Source of the DNA: SIG480 sp045539475 | GTDB lineage: Bacteria; Bacillota; Clostridia; Oscillospirales; JAAYXM01 | Assembly: GCA_045539475.1 (NCBI GenBank) | Contig: JAZQFJ010000053.1 | Span: 124,001 to 188,000, forward strand | Length of the DNA: 64,000 nucleotides | Direction of reading: 5' to 3' | In this document: positions 44,752-53,438 of the stretch, piece by piece | Layout of the letters: each line of letters begins with the position of its first letter | Numbering within the stretch: the first letter of the stretch is position 1 | Notes under the pieces: generated by a model | What the model saw: only the letters and a program-made list of their open reading frames with translations | Database searches by the model: none | Told to the model about the DNA's origin: nothing | Program-made: the position numbers and the translations under genes

Positions 44752-45450
44752 ATGTCAGAGCTTTGTGCAAATGAAGGCAAGAATACTACCATAACCGTTG
44801 ACGGGAAGGAGTATATGCGCCTGCCGATAAAGACGCATGTTGTAACCGAAAACGATAAGATTACGGATGTTGCGGAAAAATATGCCGCAGAGCATATGCA
44901 GGAGGGAGATATTCTTTTTATCTCGGAAAAGTGTGTTGCCTGCTCGCAGAAGCGCGCTGTTCCGCTTACGGAAATCCATCCGCGTCCGCTTGCAAAGCTT
45001 CTTTGTAAGTTTGTTTACAAGTCACCCTACGGAATAGGCCTCGGCATTCCGGAAACCATGGAAATGGCTCTTCGTGAGTGCGGAACCTTCCGTCTTCTCT
45101 GTGCGGCATTTTGCTCCGCAATAGGAAAGATTCTCGGCAAGCGCGGCTGGTTTTACAAGGTTGCGGGCTACCGCGCCGAGTCTATCGACGGACCGACACC
45201 GTATACCCTTCCGCCGTACAACAAGTGCGTTGTTCTCGGTCCGGAGGATCCGGATAAGGTTGCACGCGATGTTGCGGCAAGAATCGGTTTCCGCGTTGCG
45301 GTTGTAGATGTAAACGACCTCACCGGAAAAATCCTCGGTGCGTCTGACGATACTGTTGACAGAACGCTTCTTCCGAAGATTTTGCGCGACAACCCGCTCG
45401 GTCAGAGCGCACAGCAGACACCGATGGGCATTATCCGCGAGGTAAAGTAA
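44752..45450 (+). CDS. Coenzyme F420:L-glutamate ligase-like protein
   Basis: A 232-residue protein resembling the CofE/FbiB amide-ligase fold (F420_ligase family). It shows LPIKTHVVTENDKITDVAEK, GDILFISEKCVACSQKRAVP and PPYNKCVVLGPEDPDKVARD; such proteins add glutamates to F420-0 in archaea and actinobacteria. Clostridia usually lack F420, so a different substrate is likely. Copies are common in Firmicutes without other F420 genes. It is monocistronic with its own promoter and a stem-loop at the end. Confidence 0.75.
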   Translation: MSELCANEGKNTTITVDGKEYMRLPIKTHVVTENDKITDVAEKYAAEHMQEGDILFISEKCVACSQKRAVPLTEIHPRPLAKLLCKFVYKSPYGIGLGIPETMEMALRECGTFRLLCAAFCSAIGKILGKRGWFYKVAGYRAESIDGPTPYTLPPYNKCVVLGPEDPDKVARDVAARIGFRVAVVDVNDLTGKILGASDDTVDRTLLPKILRDNPLGQSAQQTPMGIIREVK

Positions 45451-45476
45451 AAAAATAGGCTAATAACAAAAACGCA

Positions 45477-45506
45477 ATGGGATGCGCTGAAACAAGCGTA
45501 TCCCAT
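45477..45506 (+). terminator. stem-loop after the F420-ligase-like gene
   Basis: ATGGGATGCGCT (45477-45488) pairs with AGCGTATCCCAT (45495-45506), with one G-T pair. The following T-tract is weak. Confidence 0.5.
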
Positions 45507-45581
45507 ATTTGCAATTCTTGCAATTGCGATTAATCCGACTTGATTTTATGAAGATAAGTCAAAAAAAGAGGAAAAATCTAG

Positions 45582-45610
45582 TTGAAATCACTTTCGTTTG
45601 GTGATATTAT
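45582..45610 (+). promoter_or_regulatory. promoter for the SDR-PHP operon
   Basis: TTGAAA (45582-45587) and TATTAT (45605-45610) are 17 bases apart, 35 bases before the SDR start. Confidence 0.65.
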
Positions 45611-45644
45611 TATATAGATATAATAGGCAGGAGGTATATTACAT

Positions 45645-46520
45645 ATGATAGACATGACCAAATGGGCAAAAATTGCCGCAGAAAACGTAAATAAAAGAGA
45701 TATGGCACCCGGGCGTCTTTCCGGAAAAATTGCAATTGTAACGGGAAGCGCACAGGGCTTTGGAAAGGGCATCGCCGAAATCCTCTATGCAGAGGGAGCA
45801 AGCGTTGTTATTGCAGACCTTAATGATGCTCTTGCGGCTACTGTTGCGGAGAGTCTCGGGGAGCGCGCATACGCCGTAAAGGTGGACGTTTCAGACGAAG
45901 AAAGCGTTGCCGGAATGGTTGCAAAAACCGTTGAACGCTTCGGCGGTCTTGACCTTCTTGTTTCCAACGCAGGCGTTCTCAAAGCGGGCTCGCTTACAGA
46001 GCTTGAAATGCGTGATTTTGAGTTTGTTACAAAGATTAATTATACTGCATTTTTTGCGTGCGTGAAGTACGCATCCGTGATTATGCGTGCACAGTTTGAA
46101 GCTGATAATAACTGGATGGGTGATATCGTCCAGATAAATTCAAAATCCGGACTTTCCGGAAGTAACAAAAACTTTGCGTATGCCGGTGGAAAGTTCGGCG
46201 GTATCGGTCTTGTTCAGAGCTTTGCAATGGAGCTTGCACCGATAAACGTAAAGGTGAATGCAATCTGCCCCGGAAACTACTATGACGGTCCGCTCTGGAG
46301 CGATCCCGAGCGCGGACTTTTTGTTCAGTATCTCAACGCAGGCAAAGTTCCGGGAGCTAAGACGATTGAGGATGTTAAGAAATTTTATCTTTCAAAATCC
46401 CTCATTCAGCGCGGGTGCTTGCCGTCAGACGTTGCAAAGGCGATTATGTATGCCGTAGAGCAGACCTTTGAGACAGGTCAGGCAATCCCCGTAACGGGCG
46501 GGCAGAATATGCTTCACTGA
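45645..46520 (+). CDS. Short-chain dehydrogenase/reductase
   Basis: A 291-residue NAD(P)-dependent oxidoreductase. The cofactor motif is VTGSAQGFGKG (33-41), with SNAG at 107-110. The catalytic residues are Tyr179 and Lys183 (YAGGK), with Ser166 or Ser168 upstream. An extra N-terminal helix of about 25 residues precedes the Rossmann fold. Such extended SDRs include sorbitol-6-phosphate and sugar-alcohol dehydrogenases, but the substrate is not determined. GGAGG lies ten bases before the ATG. The PHP gene follows after ten bases. Confidence 0.85.
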   Translation: MIDMTKWAKIAAENVNKRDMAPGRLSGKIAIVTGSAQGFGKGIAEILYAEGASVVIADLNDALAATVAESLGERAYAVKVDVSDEESVAGMVAKTVERFGGLDLLVSNAGVLKAGSLTELEMRDFEFVTKINYTAFFACVKYASVIMRAQFEADNNWMGDIVQINSKSGLSGSNKNFAYAGGKFGGIGLVQSFAMELAPINVKVNAICPGNYYDGPLWSDPERGLFVQYLNAGKVPGAKTIEDVKKFYLSKSLIQRGCLPSDVAKAIMYAVEQTFETGQAIPVTGGQNMLH

Positions 46521-46530
46521 GGAGACTACT

Positions 46531-47604
46531 ATGATTGATATTTCGGTTTTAAATAAGCTCAACGCGGAAGATGAGGCACAGCGCCTTGAAAATCTTCGCG
46601 CGGCGATAGAGTCTGCAGATTTTCCGCCGGTAGATGAGCGGATGATAAATAACCACATCCACACGTTTTATTCATTCTCGCCGTACAGCCCGTCTGCTGC
46701 GGTTTATGCCGCCAGAGCCGAAGGGCTTGTAACCTGCGGGATTGTAGACCACGACAGCATCGGCGGTGCGCGTGAGTTTACTAAGGCGGGGAAAATTGTC
46801 GGCATTCCCACAACCGTAGGAATTGAGGCGCGCGTTTCTATGCGCGGAACTCCGTTTGAAAACGCAAGAACGAACAACCCTGACCAGATTGGCGTGTCAT
46901 ATATGGTCATCCATGCTGTTCCGCACGATAAGATAGACGAGGTTCAAAGCTTTTTTGCGCCGCTCCGCGAAAAGCGCAACGAGCGCAACCGCAAGATGGT
47001 TGCAAAGATAAACGAGCTGTATGCACCGCAGGGTATATCGCTTGATTTTGACCGCGATGTACTTCCTCTTTCGAAATTTGCGGACGGCGGCAGCGTTACA
47101 GAGCGCCATCTTATGTATGCTCTTGCCAAAAAACTTTCCGACTCTGACGATATGTTTGAGATTTACGACCTTGTGGGAAGCCTTAAAAAAGAATGTATAC
47201 CCAAGGTGTATATAGACGCTGATGAAGAATGCCCGAGCCTTTCGGAATTCTGCGGTCTTGCAAAGCGCGTGGGCGCAATTTGTGCATATGCGTATCTCGG
47301 CGATGTTACAGCATCCGTTACCGGAGATAAGCGCGCGCAGACATTTGAGGATGCGTATCTTGATGAGCTTGTTGCATGCCTTGCAGAATACGGCGTTCCG
47401 GCAATAACATATATGCCGACAAGAAACACGGATGAGCAGTTAGCGAGACTTCGCGCCCTTTGCGAAAAACACGGTCTTATGCAGATAAGCGGCGAGGATG
47501 TAAACTCCCCGCGCCAGAGCTTCCGCATTGAGAAAATGGCTGATGCGCAGTTTGCAAACCTTATAGACAGCACATGGGAGCTTATCCGCCACGAAAACAA
47601 GTAA
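46531..47604 (+). CDS. PHP-domain metal-dependent phosphoesterase-like protein
   Basis: A 357-residue cytoplasmic protein of the polymerase/histidinol phosphatase superfamily. The first metal ligands are His42 and His44 (NHIHTFYS), and VDHDS at 73-75 gives the second motif. A further His is in VIHAVPH. PHP proteins hydrolyse phosphate esters such as histidinol phosphate, oligonucleotides or pAp; the substrate here is unknown. The pairing with an SDR suggests sugar-phosphate metabolism, as inference from the operon. Confidence 0.8.
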   Translation: MIDISVLNKLNAEDEAQRLENLRAAIESADFPPVDERMINNHIHTFYSFSPYSPSAAVYAARAEGLVTCGIVDHDSIGGAREFTKAGKIVGIPTTVGIEARVSMRGTPFENARTNNPDQIGVSYMVIHAVPHDKIDEVQSFFAPLREKRNERNRKMVAKINELYAPQGISLDFDRDVLPLSKFADGGSVTERHLMYALAKKLSDSDDMFEIYDLVGSLKKECIPKVYIDADEECPSLSEFCGLAKRVGAICAYAYLGDVTASVTGDKRAQTFEDAYLDELVACLAEYGVPAITYMPTRNTDEQLARLRALCEKHGLMQISGEDVNSPRQSFRIEKMADAQFANLIDSTWELIRHENK

Positions 47605-47606
47605 AA

Positions 47607-47799
47607 AGCTCCGGACCGAAAAAGTTGTACTTTTTCTATGAACAAACCTCACCTCTCGATGTACCTTTGTACTACTTCGGGTTCGGTTTGTCCATTCCAA
47701 AGCTTTTTACAGGTGTTGAGAGCTCCGGATTGAAAAATTGTACTCTTTATGAATAAACTCAGCAGTACCGCAAAAGCTTTGCTTTTGCGGTACCTTTGT
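47607..47799. repeat. imperfect direct repeat with an inserted palindrome
   Basis: Two related units lie between the PHP gene and pdaA. Unit 1 is 47607-47670 and unit 2 is 47721-47799. Both start AGCTCCGGA, continue GAAAAA-TTGTACT-TATGAA and end GTACCTTTGT. Unit 2 holds an extra perfect palindrome (GTACCGCAAAAGC at 47765-47777 with its complement at 47781-47793), which may also serve as a terminator for the convergent genes. Confidence 0.6.
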
Positions 47800-48603
47800 C
47801 TAAATCTTTCCAACTAAATCCTCGATCTTGCCAAAGGTATATCCCATTTCCTCCCACTTTGTAAGAAGCTCATCGAGGATTTCTCCGTTTGTCTTTGATG
47901 TGCTGTGCAGAAGAACAACTGCGCCGGGGTGTATACGCTCGCAAAGGGTTTTCAGCGCGCTCTCGCGCGAGGGCTGCTTGTTGTTATCCCAGTCGGCATA
48001 TGCAAGCGACCAGAAAATTGTTTTATACCCAAGCTCTTTTGCATGACGAAGATTTGTCTCCGAAAATTTCCCCTGGGGCGGGCGGTACAGCTTTGGCATA
48101 TCTTCTCCAATGATTTCGCGATACTTATCGGAAAGAGCGGAAAGCTCCTTTTCAAAGCTTTCCTTTTCGGATATTTTTGACATATCCGGATGCTTTAGCG
48201 TGTGGTTTCCGATTATGTGTCCTTCACTCACCATCCGGCGCACGAGCTCTGGTTCGCGGTCAAAAAAGTTGCCCACAAGGAAAAAAACTGCCTGCGCGTT
48301 GTGCTTGTTTAAAGCTTCCAGGATTTGGGGCATATTTCCGTTTTCATATCCCGCATCAAAGGTGAGATATATAACCTTTTCGTTTTCGTTGCCTGCAAAG
48401 TATGCATCATACGGTGCAAGATATTCGCGTGTAACGTTTGTCACAGGAGTTTTGCCCGGTGTTTGAAAACTCAGCCCCCAGTCGCCTGTTGCATTTCCAG
48501 CGACAGGCGTCGTTTGCGTATCGGGAAAGTATGGTAGTGTGCAGAAAATAAGAACTGCCGCCAGAAAAATTGCAACCGTGCGCTTGTTGATACGAATTAC
48601 CAT
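47800..48603 (-). CDS. pdaA: Delta-lactam-biosynthetic polysaccharide deacetylase (PdaA type)
   Basis: PdaA removes the N-acetyl group from muramic acid to form muramic delta-lactam in spore cortex. The 267-residue protein has an N-terminal anchor (about 5-25) and the NodB domain with LTFDAGYENGNMP (metal Asp), IGNHTLKHPDMSK and RPPQGKFSE. The GDWGLSFQTPGKTPV leader and the YDAYFAGNENEKVIYLTFD context match PdaA rather than generic deacetylases. ATG at 48603 gives 13 bases from AAGGA; an upstream ATG at 48615 is too close. It supports the ability to sporulate. Confidence 0.88.
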   Translation of the reverse strand: MVIRINKRTVAIFLAAVLIFCTLPYFPDTQTTPVAGNATGDWGLSFQTPGKTPVTNVTREYLAPYDAYFAGNENEKVIYLTFDAGYENGNMPQILEALNKHNAQAVFFLVGNFFDREPELVRRMVSEGHIIGNHTLKHPDMSKISEKESFEKELSALSDKYREIIGEDMPKLYRPPQGKFSETNLRHAKELGYKTIFWSLAYADWDNNKQPSRESALKTLCERIHPGAVVLLHSTSKTNGEILDELLTKWEEMGYTFGKIEDLVGKI

Positions 48604-48779
48604 AAAAATCACCATATCCTTGAAAAATCACACTTAACTATATGAAGAGAACAGCGGAAATATGAAGGAGTATGAGTGAGATTTTTTCAGTAGTTTACTT
48701 TACCTGAAATGTACGATAATGCGAAAAAATCTCGCAGAATGTGCTATGATATATTTTATAACGGAAAAGGAGAATGGAA

Positions 48780-50552
48780 ATGGATATAAAAAATATGATA
48801 TCAGAGCTTTTTGGGTGCTCGCTTCCGCAAAATATCACGGAGACGGAATATAACGGCGTTTACGTGAAATATGATGGTGAACGTGCAATTATCGGCGGTA
48901 ATACAATCCCTGCAAAGTGCCGTGCGTATACGCTTCTTGCAAAGGGGATTTCAGAGGGACAGAAAAATTTTGAGATTTCAGAGAAACCGTCGCTCAAAAC
49001 ACTCGGAGCGATGCTTGATATGTCGCGTGGCGGTGTTATGCGCGCAGAGTCGGTAAAGACATACATAAAATACCTTGCCGCGCACGGCTATAATATGCTT
49101 ATGCTCTACACCGAGGATACTTATGAGGTTAAAGATTACCCGTATCTCGGATATCAGCGCGGCAGATATACCGTTGAGGAACTGCGTGATATTGATGATT
49201 TTGCTGCAGAGCTTGGTGTTGAGGTCATTCCGTGCATTCAGACGCTCGGACATATGGAGCAGTTTCTGCGCTATTCCGTAAACGACGAAATCGCCGATAA
49301 TGCAAGGGTTCTTCTTGTCGGCGAGGAAAAGACGTATAAGTTCATTGAAAGCTGCATTGCGACCATGCGCTCAGCTTTCCGAACAAACCGTCTGCATATC
49401 GGCTGTGATGAAACTGCAGGGCTTGGCCTCGGACAATATCTTGTGAAAAACGGAATGCGCGACCGCTTTGAGATTTTCTCCGAGCACCTCGGAAAAGTTA
49501 CAAAGCTATGTGAAAAATACGGCTTCCGCCCGATGATGTGGAGCGATATGTACTTCTCACTCGTCGAAAAGAGCAAGGAAGAGGATTATATGCCTCATGT
49601 TGTCGTTCCGCAGTATGCAATAGATGCAATGCCCGATGCCGATATGGTTTTTTGGGATTATTACCACACGAATAACGAGTTCTATAAAATCAATATTGAA
49701 AAGCATAAGAAATTTAACCGCCCTGTTGTTTTCGGCGGCGGTATCTGGACGTGGGACGGGTTTGTGCCGAATTATGACCACACCTATAACACAATGAAGC
49801 CGGCTATGGAAGAGGTGCTTCGCGGCGGTGTTCCGGAGGTTATCGTCACCATCTGGTCAAACGACGGTTGCGAAACAAGCCATATGCTTGCGCTTCCTCA
49901 GCTTTCTCTTTTCTCGGAATACTGCTGGAAAGGGGAAGCGTGCACGAAGGACGATATATGGAGCATGTCCCGCTTTACCACCGGTATGACGGAGGAACTT
50001 TCCAACGCGATAAGTGATTTCTTCTTCCGCGAGGACGGCGCAATCCGCGCCGGAAAGCACATTTTGTGGAGCGACCCGCTGATTAACCTTCTGTGCTTTG
50101 ATTTCGACCTTCCTGTGGCGAAAAAATACCTCACGGACGCAATTGCGGTTATTGAAAAGTATGTAAATACGGAATATATCCTTGCCGCGTTCCGCGCGTG
50201 CCTTGACAAATGCGAAATTCATCTTAATCTCCGCGACCGCTATAAGGCGGGGGATAAGGCATATCTCCGTGATTTTGCAGATAATAAAATTCCTGAGATT
50301 ATTGCGGATTTTGAAAAGCTGCACACGCTTCACCGTGAGATGTGGTATCGCGATTATAAGGCACACGGGTTTGAAAATATCATGTGCCGCTACGGCGCGG
50401 CGATTGAGCGCCTGCGCCATACGTCTCGCGTGATAAACGATTATCTTGCCGGAAAAATCACCGGGATAGAAGAGCTTGAGCCTGAGCTTATCCGCGGGCA
50501 GAAATGTAAATGGCTCGCCGCAAATGATTTTATGTACATACATACAATGTGA
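48780..50552 (+). CDS. GH20 exo-beta-N-acetylhexosaminidase, paralogue A
   Basis: A 590-residue enzyme without signal peptide, so cytoplasmic. The N-terminal GH20b-like domain (about 1-75) precedes a TIM barrel starting at LGAMLDMSRGGVM. The catalytic pair is Asp210-Glu211 in HIGCDET. Family members of this length (Hex1, pneumococcal GH20C) hydrolyse terminal GlcNAc and GalNAc from short glycans. The start at 48780 is seven bases from AGGAG; the ATG at 48774 is too close. An extended -10 (TGCTATGAT, 48742-48750) may drive it. It is very similar in length and sequence to the gene at 55107. Confidence 0.9.
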   Translation: MDIKNMISELFGCSLPQNITETEYNGVYVKYDGERAIIGGNTIPAKCRAYTLLAKGISEGQKNFEISEKPSLKTLGAMLDMSRGGVMRAESVKTYIKYLAAHGYNMLMLYTEDTYEVKDYPYLGYQRGRYTVEELRDIDDFAAELGVEVIPCIQTLGHMEQFLRYSVNDEIADNARVLLVGEEKTYKFIESCIATMRSAFRTNRLHIGCDETAGLGLGQYLVKNGMRDRFEIFSEHLGKVTKLCEKYGFRPMMWSDMYFSLVEKSKEEDYMPHVVVPQYAIDAMPDADMVFWDYYHTNNEFYKINIEKHKKFNRPVVFGGGIWTWDGFVPNYDHTYNTMKPAMEEVLRGGVPEVIVTIWSNDGCETSHMLALPQLSLFSEYCWKGEACTKDDIWSMSRFTTGMTEELSNAISDFFFREDGAIRAGKHILWSDPLINLLCFDFDLPVAKKYLTDAIAVIEKYVNTEYILAAFRACLDKCEIHLNLRDRYKAGDKAYLRDFADNKIPEIIADFEKLHTLHREMWYRDYKAHGFENIMCRYGAAIERLRHTSRVINDYLAGKITGIEELEPELIRGQKCKWLAANDFMYIHTM

Positions 50553-50581
50553 ATTTTCTGAAATGAATACGCGAAAACCAC

Positions 50582-50610
50582 TTGACAAACCGCGGTAAAT
50601 GACGTATAAT
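50582..50610 (+). promoter_or_regulatory. promoter for the trpB leader
   Basis: Perfect TTGACA (50582-50587) and TATAAT (50605-50610) with a 17-base spacer. Confidence 0.9.
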
Positions 50611-50619
50611 ACAAACAAT

Positions 50620-50876
50620 TCAGTATAAAACCGTTGAGGCAGAAAAAAACCGGAGTTTATCTTTCCAAGCGAGCGGATTACGGTGTGAGTTCCGCAAAGA
50701 TTGCCGGGTAATATGGACTGTCGAGGGCAGTGTCAAATGCACTGACGTTTTCCCGCGTTAAGGGTAGGAGTATGATGGTACTTCACAAAGCGCACCAATT
50801 TTAAGGTGAATCAAGGTGGCACCGCGGATATTGATTTATTCGTCCTTGGCAGAATTTCTGTCAAGGGCGTTTTTTA
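50620..50876 (+). promoter_or_regulatory. T-box riboswitch, tryptophan specificity
   Basis: The leader senses uncharged tRNA and controls trpB. The T-box sequence AAGGTGGCACCGCGG is at 50813-50827. The likely specifier in Stem I is TGG (50714-50716, context AATATGGAC), which is the Trp codon and agrees with the downstream gene. The intrinsic terminator is 50842-50869 (stem GTCCTTGGCAG/CTGTCAAGGGC) followed by a T-run. Uncharged tRNA-Trp would favour the antiterminator and expression of trpB. Confidence 0.92.
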
Positions 50877-50905
50877 TTCAGTAAAATGTAATGGAGGATT
50901 TTGTT

Positions 50906-52126
50906 ATGAATTTAAACGGAGTGAATTTTGAAACCTATTTCAGCAATTATCCTGATAAGAACGGGTATTTCGGAAAATACGGCGGCGTGTATATTGACGA
51001 TAAGCTCAAGACCGCTATGGCGGAGATTACCGAGGCATATTATTCCATTTGCCAGTCAAGAAAGTTCATTGCCGAGCTTCGCAGGATAAGAAAGGAATTT
51101 CAGGGACGTCCGACACCGGTTACGCACCTTGAAAGACTTTCGGATATGCTTGGCGGCAAGGTTCAGCTTTATGCAAAGCGCGAGGATTTAAACCACTCCG
51201 GCGCGCATAAGCTTAACCACTGTATGGGTGAGGCACTTCTTGCAAAATATATGGGCAAGAAAAAGGTTATCGCGGAGACCGGTGCGGGTCAGCACGGTGT
51301 TGCACTTGCAACTGCGGCAGCGTATTTCGGTCTTGAGTGTGATATTTATATGGGCTCTGTTGATATAAAAAAGCAGGCACCGAATGTTGCACGAATGAAA
51401 ATTCTCGGTGCAAACGTTGTTGAAGTAACCCACGGCTTGCAGACTCTTAAGGAAGCGGTTGATGCAGCGTTTGATGCTTACAGCAAGGAGTATAACGATG
51501 CTATTTACTGCATTGGCTCGGTTCTCGGTCCCCATCCGTTCCCGATGATGGTGCGCGATTTCCAGAGTGTTGTCGGAATTGAGGCAAGGGAACAGTTTGT
51601 TGATATGACAGGGCATCTTCCGGATGCTATTGTTGCCTGCGTCGGCGGCGGTTCAAATGCGGCAGGTCTCTTTGCGGGATTTTTAAATGATCCGGTCGAG
51701 ATTTACGGTGTTGAGCCGCTTGGCCGCGGACCGAAGCTCGGTGACCACGCCGCAAGCCTTAAATACGGAGAAGAAGGCATTATGCACGGCTTTAACAGCA
51801 TTATGCTCAAGGATGAAAACGGTGAGCCGGCTCCGGTATATTCCGTTGCAAGCGGGCTTGATTATCCCTCCTCCGGCCCGGAGCATGCTTTCCTTCAGGA
51901 AATCGGAAGGGTAAAGTATGATGTAATAGACGATGAAGAAACGGTTGATGCATTTTATCGTCTTGCAAGACTTGAGGGTATTATTCCGGCAATAGAGAGT
52001 GCGCATGCAGTAGCATACGGCATGAAGCTTGCAAAGCGGATGGATAAAGGCTCTGTTCTTATCAATCTCTCCGGCCGCGGCGATAAGGATATGGACTACA
52101 TCATCGAAAATTACGGCATAAGATAA
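50906..52126 (+). CDS. trpB: Tryptophan synthase beta chain, stand-alone
   Basis: TrpB condenses indole with L-serine to tryptophan using PLP. The 406-residue protein has the PLP lysine Lys102 in HSGAHKLNH, the catalytic Glu124 in AETGAGQHGV and the phosphate-binding CVGGGSNAAG. It is TrpB1-like in length and motifs. No trpA, trpC, trpD, trpE or trpF is near, so it may use external indole to make tryptophan, an inference supported by T-box control. GGAGG lies seven bases before the ATG. Confidence 0.94.
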   Translation: MNLNGVNFETYFSNYPDKNGYFGKYGGVYIDDKLKTAMAEITEAYYSICQSRKFIAELRRIRKEFQGRPTPVTHLERLSDMLGGKVQLYAKREDLNHSGAHKLNHCMGEALLAKYMGKKKVIAETGAGQHGVALATAAAYFGLECDIYMGSVDIKKQAPNVARMKILGANVVEVTHGLQTLKEAVDAAFDAYSKEYNDAIYCIGSVLGPHPFPMMVRDFQSVVGIEAREQFVDMTGHLPDAIVACVGGGSNAAGLFAGFLNDPVEIYGVEPLGRGPKLGDHAASLKYGEEGIMHGFNSIMLKDENGEPAPVYSVASGLDYPSSGPEHAFLQEIGRVKYDVIDDEETVDAFYRLARLEGIIPAIESAHAVAYGMKLAKRMDKGSVLINLSGRGDKDMDYIIENYGIR

Positions 52127-52150
52127 ATTGAATAGAGGAAAGATGTGAAA

Positions 52151-52720
52151 ATGAGCAAATTCTTCGCTTTTATATACAGAATGAAATACATCGCGCGCTG
52201 GTCGCTTATGAGAAATACGCGAACAGAGAACGTTGCTGAGCATTCGTTCCACGTTTCGGTGCTGGCTCATGCGCTTGCGGTTATCTCACGAGATGTATTC
52301 GGACGCAATATTGATCCCGGTGCTGTTGCGGCAACGGCACTTTACCACGATATGCCGGAAATTCTTACTGGAGACCTTCCAACACCGATAAAGTATTACG
52401 GCAGCGATATAAAGAACGCGTATAAAAGAATAGAGCAGGAGGCAACCGATACCTTGCTTTCAAACCTCACGGATAAAATGCGCCCCGGAATATCCGAGGC
52501 GGCGGCAACGGATGATGCAGAGATAAAAAAGTTAGTAAAGGCAGCGGATAAGCTTGATGCTTATATAAAGTGCCTTGAGGAGATAAATGCCGGCAACTCT
52601 GATTTCAAGACTGCGCTGCGGCAGACACATGATGCGCTTTTCTCTCTCGGACTTCCGGAGGTGGATTATTTCATTGAAAATTATCTCGATGCGTTCTCAA
52701 TGACGGTTGATGAATTATAG
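52151..52720 (+). CDS. HD-domain 5'-deoxynucleotidase (YfbR-like)
   Basis: A 189-residue HD-superfamily hydrolase. Metal ligands are in NVAEHSFHVSVLAHAL and LYHDMPEILTGDLPTP (the HD pair), with a further Asp in AADKLDAYIK. YfbR enzymes dephosphorylate deoxynucleoside monophosphates. ATG 52151 is ten bases after GAGGAA; a GTG at 52145 is the alternative. It follows trpB by 24 bases and may be cotranscribed. Confidence 0.88.
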   Translation: MSKFFAFIYRMKYIARWSLMRNTRTENVAEHSFHVSVLAHALAVISRDVFGRNIDPGAVAATALYHDMPEILTGDLPTPIKYYGSDIKNAYKRIEQEATDTLLSNLTDKMRPGISEAAATDDAEIKKLVKAADKLDAYIKCLEEINAGNSDFKTALRQTHDALFSLGLPEVDYFIENYLDAFSMTVDEL

Positions 52721-52778
52721 GAAAAACAGCCGAAAAATCCGCGTAAAAAAAATTTTTTGAAAAATTTTGAAAATATGC

Positions 52779-52807
52779 TTGACAAATGAGCTTAAAGCGC
52801 GTATAAT
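52779..52807 (+). promoter_or_regulatory. promoter for tRNA-Leu
   Basis: Perfect TTGACA (52779-52784) and TATAAT (52802-52807), 17-base spacer, 37 bases before the tRNA. Confidence 0.9.
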
Positions 52808-52844
52808 AATTAACGTTGTCACGACAGAGACAGCGTTAATAAAT

Positions 52845-52929
52845 GCGAGTGTGCTGGAATAGGCAGACAGGCACGTTTGAGGGGCGTGTGTCAATCGACG
52901 TATGGGTTCAAGTCCCATCACTCGCACCA
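52845..52929 (+). tRNA. tRNA-Leu(GAG)
   Basis: A class II tRNA. The acceptor stem GCGAGTG pairs with CACTCGC. The anticodon stem is CACGT/GCGTG with loop TTGAGGG, anticodon GAG (reads CUC/CUU). A long variable arm follows, and the T-arm is ATGGG-TTCAAGT-CCCAT. The CCA end is encoded (52927-52929). Confidence 0.96.
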
Positions 52930-52963
52930 AAAAACCACAACATCTTTGATGTTGTGGTTTTTT
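52930..52963 (+). terminator. terminator after tRNA-Leu
   Basis: AAAAACCACAACATC and GATGTTGTGGTTTTT form a perfect stem with a TTT loop and run straight into a T-tract. Confidence 0.9.
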
Positions 52964-53003
52964 GCTGATTTTTTATCAATAGTTGAGGCGAAAAACTATA
53001 TAT

Positions 53004-53041
53004 CAAGGGCATACCGCTTTTAGATCGGCGGTATGCCCTTG
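53004..53041. terminator. hairpin between tRNA and S-layer remnant
   Basis: CAAGGGCATACCGC (53004-53017) pairs with GCGGTATGCCCTTG (53028-53041). On the minus strand it is followed by ATATATAGTTTTT, so it likely ended the S-layer gene now truncated. Confidence 0.7.
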
Positions 53042-53052
53042 TGTGTTTTGTG

Positions 53053-53436
53053 CTATTTATTTGTTTTAATAAATCTGTGAAGAATTGTTGCTATTTCTGC
53101 GCGTGTTGCGTTATCAAGCGGATTGAGGGTGATTTCTGATTTGCCCTTAATCAAGCCACTGCCGCAAGCGTATTGCATTGCAGAAATTGCATACTCAGAA
53201 ATACTGTCAAAATCTTCATAAGAGAGGATATTTGTGTTTTCTCCTACGCCGATGTCATATCCCTTGTAGCTTGCATATCTGTGCATAATAGCTGCAATCT
53301 GCTCACGGGTGATTCTCACGTTTGGTTCAAAGGTTGTAGCGGATGTACCATTTACAATTCCGTTTGCCTTTGCCCAAGCAACTGCCTTTTCGTAGTAGCT
53401 GCCGTTTTCAACATCTGCAAATGATTTATCAAAGGT
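53053..53436 (-). pseudogene. C-terminal remnant of an S-layer-homology protein
   Basis: About 125 residues encode one full and one divergent S-layer-homology repeat: SFADVENGSYYEKAVAWAKA with ITREQIAAIMHRYASYKGYD, then AISAMQYACGSGLIKGKSE with ATRAEIATILHRF. Such repeats normally end large wall-anchored proteins. No start codon or signal peptide belongs to it; the frame runs backwards into unrelated DNA at about 53436. It is a broken gene whose 5' part is missing. Confidence 0.85.
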
Positions 53437-53438
53437 TG

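Noticed and set aside
53343..53438. N-terminal extension of the sensor kinase remnant
   Set aside because: These codons are the antisense of the S-layer-homology remnant and have no kinase similarity.
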